Position numbers and translations under genes: made by a program. The notes beneath the pieces were generated by a model, which saw nothing but the letters and a program-made list of their open reading frames with translations, made no database searches and was not told where the DNA came from. Below, in pieces: positions 52,371 through 56,996 of a DNA stretch of 56,996 bases (positions within the stretch are counted from its first letter, which is position 1; every line of letters begins with the position of its first letter). Origin of the DNA: Stentor coeruleus (Eukaryota; Ciliophora; Heterotrichea; Heterotrichida; Stentoridae); NCBI GenBank assembly GCA_001970955.1, contig MPUH01000402.1, positions 1 to 56,996 of the forward strand. The letters run 5' to 3'.

Positions 52371-55300
52371 ATGTCTGACAACAGGGTTAGATACCCTAAG
52401 CAGCCACTTCCCTCAGGCAGCTTAGGAGAATTCACTCATATCGCACGTTTTGCAAGACCACAATCGTCTTTGTATCAAGCTTTGGGGATAGGGATTATTG
52501 AAATAATGGTTCGCTTCAAAAATAGTCCTAACAATATTAAAGCACTAAATAATTCTTTTGCTCAACAGATAGGCAAAGCTGAGATATTTGCAAAAAATAA
52601 TAACATGAGTTCACAGTTTTTAGATACCTACAAACAACTTATAGGAATAGTTAATGGTGCTGCTGATATTATAACAGGGCTTAATTGGATTAATCATTAT
52701 GCTCAGAATGATTCTAGCATTTGTTCAAATGTTGATTATTCTATAAGATTATTAATATGCAGCATAATTGAAGGCAAAAATGATGTGCAAATTAGGATTT
52801 TGGAAGAAAAACCTTTAGAAAGTCTTGAGCCACTATTGAATGGAGTAGCGACTTCGTTAGGAATCAAAATAAGCCTTTTTGAAAATGGAGAAGAAACAAG
52901 ATTTTTTAAGAGCAACTATGGAGATTTTCCATGTCTGAACTTGATAAAAGAAGGGGATAGCTATGGGATACTTTATACTAGTAAGATGATAGAAATAGAG
53001 ACGAATCCAGCATTTAATCTATCAGAAGTAGAAGGGCATCCATTTTTGTTTTCTAATAGACAGAATCAAGGACCTCAGATATCTGGAATGAGAAATACAG
53101 GGCCGATAGGACCACCATTAAAGCCTAGTGGACCACCAGGATTAACAAACTCAGCATTAAGACCAGGACCACCTGGACCACCAGGACCACCTACAAAACC
53201 ATTAGGTCCACCTGTAAAACCGCAAGGACCACCAATGCCAGGAGGCCCACAAGGACAACCTGGAAAACCACAAGGCCCACCAATGCCAGGAGGACCACAA
53301 GGACAACCTGGAAAACCACAAGGCCCACCAATGCCAGGAGGCCCACAAGGACAACTTGGAAAACCACAAGGACCACCACTACCTGGGCCACCAATGCCAG
53401 GAGGACCACCGATCCCAGGAGGTGGACCAGGAAGACCATCAAATCCACAAGTGCCAGGAGGACCACCAATTCCAGGAGGACCAATGCAAGGAGGACCACC
53501 AATGCCAGGAGGACCACCGATCCCAGGAGGTGGACCAGGAAGACCACCAAATCCACAAGTGCCAGGAGGACCACCAATTCCAGGAGGACCAATGCAAGGA
53601 GGACCACCAATGCCAGGAGGTGGACCAGGAAAACCACTAAATCCACAAGTACCAGGAGGACCACCAATTCCAGGAGGTGGACCAGGAAGACCACCAAATC
53701 CACAAGTGCCAGGAGGACCACCAATCCCAGGAGGACCAATGCAAGGAGGACCACCAATGCCAGGAGGACCAATGCAAGGAGGACCACCAATGCCAGGAGG
53801 ACCACCGATCCCAGGAGGTGGACCAGGAAGACCACTAAATCCACAAGTACCAGGAGGACCACCAATGCCAGGAGGACCACCAATTCCAGGAGGACCACCA
53901 ATGCCAGGAGGTGGACCAGGAAAACCACTAAATCCACAAGTACCAGGAGGACCACCAATCCCAGGAGGACCACCAATTCCAGGAGGTGGACCAGGAAAAT
54001 CACCAAATCCACAAATGCCAGGAGGACCAATGACAGGTGGACCACAAATTCCAGGAGGACCACCAATGCCAGGAGGACCAGGAAGGCCACCAAACCCACA
54101 AGTGCCACCAATCCCAGGAGGCGGGCCAGGAAGACCACAAATATCAGGACCACCAGTAACAGGAGGACCACAAATGCCAGGAAAACCACCAGGAGCACCA
54201 CTTTTACCAGGAGGACCACCATTACCAGGAGGACCACCATTACCAGGAGGACCATCAATACCAGGAGGACCATCAATACCAGGAGGACCACCATTACCAG
54301 GAGGACCATCAATACCAGGAGGACCACTATTACCAGGACTACAAATGCCAGGAGGACCACCATTACCAGGAGGGCCACCATTACCAGGAGGACCACCAAA
54401 GCCATCAGGATCTTCAATGCCAGGACAACCATTCCCAGAAAATCAAGGACCTCCAATCCCAGGAAACATTAATTTTAGTTCAATTCAAAACACAGGAAAT
54501 AAAAATGAATTACCTACGCCCGGCTTACAAGGATTTTCAACTGAATCTTCAGCATCACGATCTCCATTTAATCAATCAGGACCTCCTCTACCAAATATAT
54601 CAGGTCCTCCAATTCCAGGATTTCAAGATCAAGTTAAAAAGTTTCCATCAGGTCCAGGAGCTCCATCGGGACCATCATTGCCAGGATTTTCATCAGGACC
54701 ACCATTGCCAGGAGTTCCATCAGGACCATCATTACCAGGAGTTCCATCAGGACCACCATTATCAAAAATTCCATCAGGACCACCACTGCCAGGAACTCCA
54801 TCAGGACTACCATTACCAGGAATTCCATCAGGACCATCATTACAAGGACCCCCATCAGGACCACCATTACCAGGAGCTCCATCTGGACCTCCTATGCCAG
54901 GGCTTCCATCAGGGCTTCCTAAACCAGGGTTACCATCAGGACCACCATTGCCAGGAGCTTCATCAGGGCCTCCTATACCAGGGCTTCCATCAGGACCATT
55001 ACCAGGAGCTCCATCAGGGCCTCCTATACCAGGGCTTCTACCAGGACTTCCAATGCCAGGACTTCCATCTTCCAAATTTCAAGAAGGGCCTCCAGTACCA
55101 CCTCTACCTTCACAAGGACCTCCAGTACCAGGCTTGCCTCAAAAACTCCCATCAGGACCTCCAATTCCAGCAACAAGTTCAGCTCAAAAACTTCCACCTG
55201 GACCTCCAGTGCCAGGCTTACCTTCACAAGGGCCTCCAGTGCCAGGTTTACCTTCACAAGGGCCTCCAGTGCCAGGTTTACCTTCACAAGGGCCTCCCGT

Positions 55301-55832
55301 ACCAGGTTTACCTTCACAAGGACCTCCAGTACCAGGTCTTCCACAAGGATACAAGCAAGGACCCCCAGTTCCAGGTGCACCACAAGGATTTCCAATACCA
55401 GGTGTACCACAAGGACCTCCAATACCAGGCGTACCACAAGGACCTCCAATACCAGGCCTTCCACAAGGACCACCAATACCAGGCTTTTCACAAGGACCAC
55501 CAATACCAGGCTTTTCACAAGGACCACCAGCATTTCAGCCACCTTCTGGAATACCATCATCAAAACCTAATATAGCCTCTAATCAACCAGCCAGGCCACC
55601 TCCACAAGAACAACCTAAGTATGTACCAAGAGTACTTCCTCAGAAGAAATGCACTTCTTGCAACCAAATGAAAGATGAAGAGCTTTTTACTTCAATAAGC
55701 TGTGGAGAGGCTCATGGATGCATATTATGCAACACTTGCAGATTTGCTAACATGACTCAATGTACCGGATGTGAAAGATATTACAGTGATAATGAAAAAG
55801 ATCTTCTAGAAATCCTCAAGATGACTTCTTAA
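52371..55832 (+). CDS. Inactive otubain-like domain + Pro-Gly repeat + zinc finger
   Basis: 1153 residues in three parts. (1) Residues about 25-215 follow the otubain (peptidase C65) pattern: SSLYQALGIGIIE aligns with NCFYRALGFSYLE, NVDYSIRLLICSII with the SNADYYVLFLRLLTS region, and EGDSYGILYTS with PGHYDILYK. The catalytic Cys and His both appear to be Ser (residues about 33 and 197), so it should be a ubiquitin binder rather than an enzyme. (2) Residues about 230-1065 are GGPPMPG/GPPIPG/SGPPLPG-type repeats, proline-rich and collagen-like without strict GXY. (3) The last 60 residues have CTSC, CGEAHGCILCNTC and CTGC, a RING-like cross-brace zinc finger. Inferred role: a scaffold, perhaps WH2/SH3/profilin-binding through the repeat. 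Confidence 0.6.
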   Translation: MSDNRVRYPKQPLPSGSLGEFTHIARFARPQSSLYQALGIGIIEIMVRFKNSPNNIKALNNSFAQQIGKAEIFAKNNNMSSQFLDTYKQLIGIVNGAADIITGLNWINHYAQNDSSICSNVDYSIRLLICSIIEGKNDVQIRILEEKPLESLEPLLNGVATSLGIKISLFENGEETRFFKSNYGDFPCLNLIKEGDSYGILYTSKMIEIETNPAFNLSEVEGHPFLFSNRQNQGPQISGMRNTGPIGPPLKPSGPPGLTNSALRPGPPGPPGPPTKPLGPPVKPQGPPMPGGPQGQPGKPQGPPMPGGPQGQPGKPQGPPMPGGPQGQLGKPQGPPLPGPPMPGGPPIPGGGPGRPSNPQVPGGPPIPGGPMQGGPPMPGGPPIPGGGPGRPPNPQVPGGPPIPGGPMQGGPPMPGGGPGKPLNPQVPGGPPIPGGGPGRPPNPQVPGGPPIPGGPMQGGPPMPGGPMQGGPPMPGGPPIPGGGPGRPLNPQVPGGPPMPGGPPIPGGPPMPGGGPGKPLNPQVPGGPPIPGGPPIPGGGPGKSPNPQMPGGPMTGGPQIPGGPPMPGGPGRPPNPQVPPIPGGGPGRPQISGPPVTGGPQMPGKPPGAPLLPGGPPLPGGPPLPGGPSIPGGPSIPGGPPLPGGPSIPGGPLLPGLQMPGGPPLPGGPPLPGGPPKPSGSSMPGQPFPENQGPPIPGNINFSSIQNTGNKNELPTPGLQGFSTESSASRSPFNQSGPPLPNISGPPIPGFQDQVKKFPSGPGAPSGPSLPGFSSGPPLPGVPSGPSLPGVPSGPPLSKIPSGPPLPGTPSGLPLPGIPSGPSLQGPPSGPPLPGAPSGPPMPGLPSGLPKPGLPSGPPLPGASSGPPIPGLPSGPLPGAPSGPPIPGLLPGLPMPGLPSSKFQEGPPVPPLPSQGPPVPGLPQKLPSGPPIPATSSAQKLPPGPPVPGLPSQGPPVPGLPSQGPPVPGLPSQGPPVPGLPSQGPPVPGLPQGYKQGPPVPGAPQGFPIPGVPQGPPIPGVPQGPPIPGLPQGPPIPGFSQGPPIPGFSQGPPAFQPPSGIPSSKPNIASNQPARPPPQEQPKYVPRVLPQKKCTSCNQMKDEELFTSISCGEAHGCILCNTCRFANMTQCTGCERYYSDNEKDLLEILKMTS
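53085..55590 (+). repeat. Coding tandem repeat (PGGPP/PSGPP units)
   Basis: Direct repeats of CCAGGAGGACCACCAATG-like units of 9-12 nt, with larger blocks of about 100-150 bp repeated nearly perfectly (for example around 53400-53640), then a second half built of CCATCAGGACCACCA units. Almost all Gly codons are GGA and Pro codons CCA, which keeps DNA identity high and should favour slippage and length variation. Confidence 0.9.
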
Positions 55833-55984
55833 AGTAATAAAGATTCTTCATTTAAATACTATAAAGGATTATATCTTTAAAGTTTTATGATTTTAGCAAG
55901 TATTTTAGAGGATTTAATCGAATTTTTAATAACTTACATAAAATGATCATTTTTTATCATATCCATTTTAAAATTCTAATAACA
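55833..55984. promoter_or_regulatory. Short intergenic/promoter region
   Basis: 152 bp between the repeat protein and the RPB9 start. AT-rich, no named motif. Confidence 0.35.
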
Positions 55985-56359
55985 ATGATATATTCTAGCG
56001 CCATAAGATTTTGTTCTGACTGTGGAAACGTGCTTTTCCTCTATGAACCTAAGGAAAAATCAAATGGTATTCTCTACAAATGTCGTTCCTGCGACTTTTC
56101 TGAAATCCAAAGTTCTAAAGATACAGCAATGATCTATCAGAAAAAAGTTAAGTCTTTAATAACCCAACAAAGTACTTTTAAAGATTATATAGAAGATCAT
56201 ACAATACCAAGAGTATCAGGGATAATTTGTCCAAAGTGTAAAAATAACGAAGCAATTGTTTTTAATAGTTTTAGTTTAAGTGAAAATAGACTAGAGTTTT
56301 ATTACATTTGCACAAGAGTAGAAAATAAGAAAAAATGTGCTTTTCAATGGCAACCTTAA
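55985..56359 (+). CDS. RPB9: RNA polymerase II subunit RPB9
   Basis: 124 residues from ATG 55985. An in-frame ATG at 55943 would add 14 hydrophobic residues that RPB9 lacks. The first zinc ribbon is CSDCGN...CRSCDF (residues about 10-37) and the second is CPKC...CTRVENKKKC (about 83-120). Between them, HTIPRVSG and NEAIVFNSFSL match the RPB9 patterns DPTLPRT and EAVFFQS, and the end WQP replaces HRW. RPB9 is about 122-125 residues, so the length supports this start. It helps transcript proofreading and TFIIS-stimulated cleavage. RPA12 and RPC11 are alternatives, but the N-terminal ribbon and PTLPR-like motif favour RPB9. Confidence 0.85.
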   Translation: MIYSSAIRFCSDCGNVLFLYEPKEKSNGILYKCRSCDFSEIQSSKDTAMIYQKKVKSLITQQSTFKDYIEDHTIPRVSGIICPKCKNNEAIVFNSFSLSENRLEFYYICTRVENKKKCAFQWQP

Positions 56360-56624
56360 ACTGTACTATAATTTTAACACAATTTTGCATGTTTTTTTTA
56401 CATATAATCTTATATTTTATAGTATTATGTATAAATGCCCATAAATAATGTATTAGAAGGATTTTAAACTATTAGCAAGCTAATGAGGTTTTTATAAGAA
56501 TTTTAGTAAGATTTATAGAAAATAGAGAATTGAAGTTATTTGAGAATAAAATGAACTTATAGTAGTGATAAAATGTATTTATTTATAACACTCAATAGAT
56601 ATAATTTCTATACCCACTCCTGAA
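56360..56624. other. Intergenic spacer
   Basis: AT-rich, 265 bp, no feature seen. Confidence 0.4.
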
Positions 56625-56996
56625 ATGGCTAAAAGCAAAATTCGATCCAAGCGAGCCCTAGACAATCTATCCAAAACAAAACTAGTAGCTCGTGTTACCC
56701 CAAGTCCTCTAAGTATAATCGAGTCCAAAGAAAAGCTCATTGACCAATTAAAAAGCATCTACTCAAAATACCTAAACGACTTCAAAAACATAATCCTCGC
56801 TCATAAAAAAGGCATATCCCCAAAACGTCAAAAAACTTCCTCAATTCCTGAGATTTTCCTAATAAAAATATCATCAAAACCCTTTATCCTTTTTACCCAT
56901 TTTAAGATTTTAACCACAAATGATTTTTATTATCACGACCCACCAAATGAGTTTTCTTATATTTTCACATTACAAGTTAACAATTTTATAACACAA
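56625..56996 (+). CDS. Partial gene running off the window, unidentified
   Basis: An ATG at 56625 opens exactly 124 codons to the last base of the window with no stop; an in-frame TAA lies 36 nt upstream. The N-terminus is basic (AKSKIRSKRALDNLSKTK), followed by a helical stretch (ESKEKLIDQLKSIYSKYLND) and then a strand-rich part (PEIFLIKISSKPFILFTHFK). The C-rich composition of the frame fits a gene 5' end in this genome. No family recognised; 3' truncated by the window. Confidence 0.65.
   Translation, partial: MAKSKIRSKRALDNLSKTKLVARVTPSPLSIIESKEKLIDQLKSIYSKYLNDFKNIILAHKKGISPKRQKTSSIPEIFLIKISSKPFILFTHFKILTTNDFYYHDPPNEFSYIFTLQVNNFITQ

Noticed and set aside
53191..54456. 421-codon minus-strand frame of Leu/Val repeats
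   Set aside because: Antisense shadow of the Pro-Gly repeat; no stops because the repeat lacks them on that strand.
54629..55075. 148-codon minus-strand Gly-Pro-Asp repeat frame
   Set aside because: Antisense of the repeat region; mimics collagen only because of repeat periodicity.
54505..55575. 356-codon plus frame of His/Gln/Asp repeats
   Set aside because: Shifted-frame reading of the same Pro-Gly repeat.
1..56996. Whole-genome stop reassignment (all genes in a Condylostoma- or Tetrahymena-type code)
   Set aside because: The long frames (up to more than 2000 codons after merging) contain no internal TAA, TAG or TGA and use CAA/CAG for Gln throughout.
1..56996. CRISPR arrays, tRNA and rRNA genes, transposases
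   Set aside because: I looked for regular short spaced repeats, tRNA-like cloverleaf segments, rRNA and transposase motifs and found none I could support.

Overview
The window reads as nuclear (probably macronuclear) DNA of a heterotrich ciliate, most likely Stentor or a close relative. The evidence is internal. The DNA is AT-rich. Long reading frames use the standard code, ending in TAA, TAG or TGA. Five well-supported introns are only 15 or 16 nt long (GT...AG). The gene set is ciliate/alveolate-like, including a P4-ATPase fused to a double nucleotide cyclase. Five isolated N characters (6696, 19804, 36390, 38312, 41506) are each flanked by a 47-120 bp direct duplication. These are unmerged contig joins, and two of them cut real genes into false pieces.

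Layout. 0-8 kb: a partial 3' end, a B-box-like coiled-coil gene, a decayed minus-strand gene, and a 1387-residue protein built of about five degenerate ubiquitin-specific-protease (USP) modules. 9.7-14.8 kb: EF-hand/coiled-coil protein (copy 1), a VTI1-type SNARE, an interrupted coiled-coil gene, and a PRELI-domain gene. 14.8-25.7 kb: a gene-poor stretch with four small basic genes (17.1, 19.2, 21.7 and 24.3 kb) that share a PPW...SDLM-like motif, plus several interrupted frames. 25.7-32.5 kb: an acidic protein with an in-frame TAA before a further open frame, a multi-pass membrane protein with no visible start, a 688-residue disordered protein, a FYVE-like coiled-coil protein with a CaaX-like end, and a PEX2-type peroxin. 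33-36.3 kb: a degenerate EF-hand protein, an RPA1N-like OB-fold protein, an active-looking USP, and TSR2. 37.5-46 kb: the flippase-guanylyl cyclase fusion (about 2056 residues) and an SLC49/FLVCR-type transporter rebuilt by removing two introns. 46.6-50.8 kb: a lipidated PUB-domain protein, EF-hand/coiled-coil protein (copy 2), and a small EF-hand gene only 14 nt downstream of it. 52.4-57 kb: an inactive otubain-like domain fused to a long Pro-Gly repeat and a zinc finger, RPB9, and a gene cut by the window edge.

Themes. Ubiquitin-system proteins recur: one USP with its catalytic residues, a tandem pseudo-USP, a pseudo-otubain, a PUB domain and a RING peroxin. I see no operon-like logic linking them. 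The strongest candidates for something undescribed are the pseudo-USP array, the PPW/SDLM small-protein family, and a set of coding-like frames interrupted only by stop codons, mostly TAA/TAG at positions where Gln would fit. The last may be gene decay or conditional stop-codon reading; sequence alone does not decide. Along transcription units the sense strand runs from C-rich/G-poor upstream to G-rich/C-poor downstream, and this resets inside long genes.
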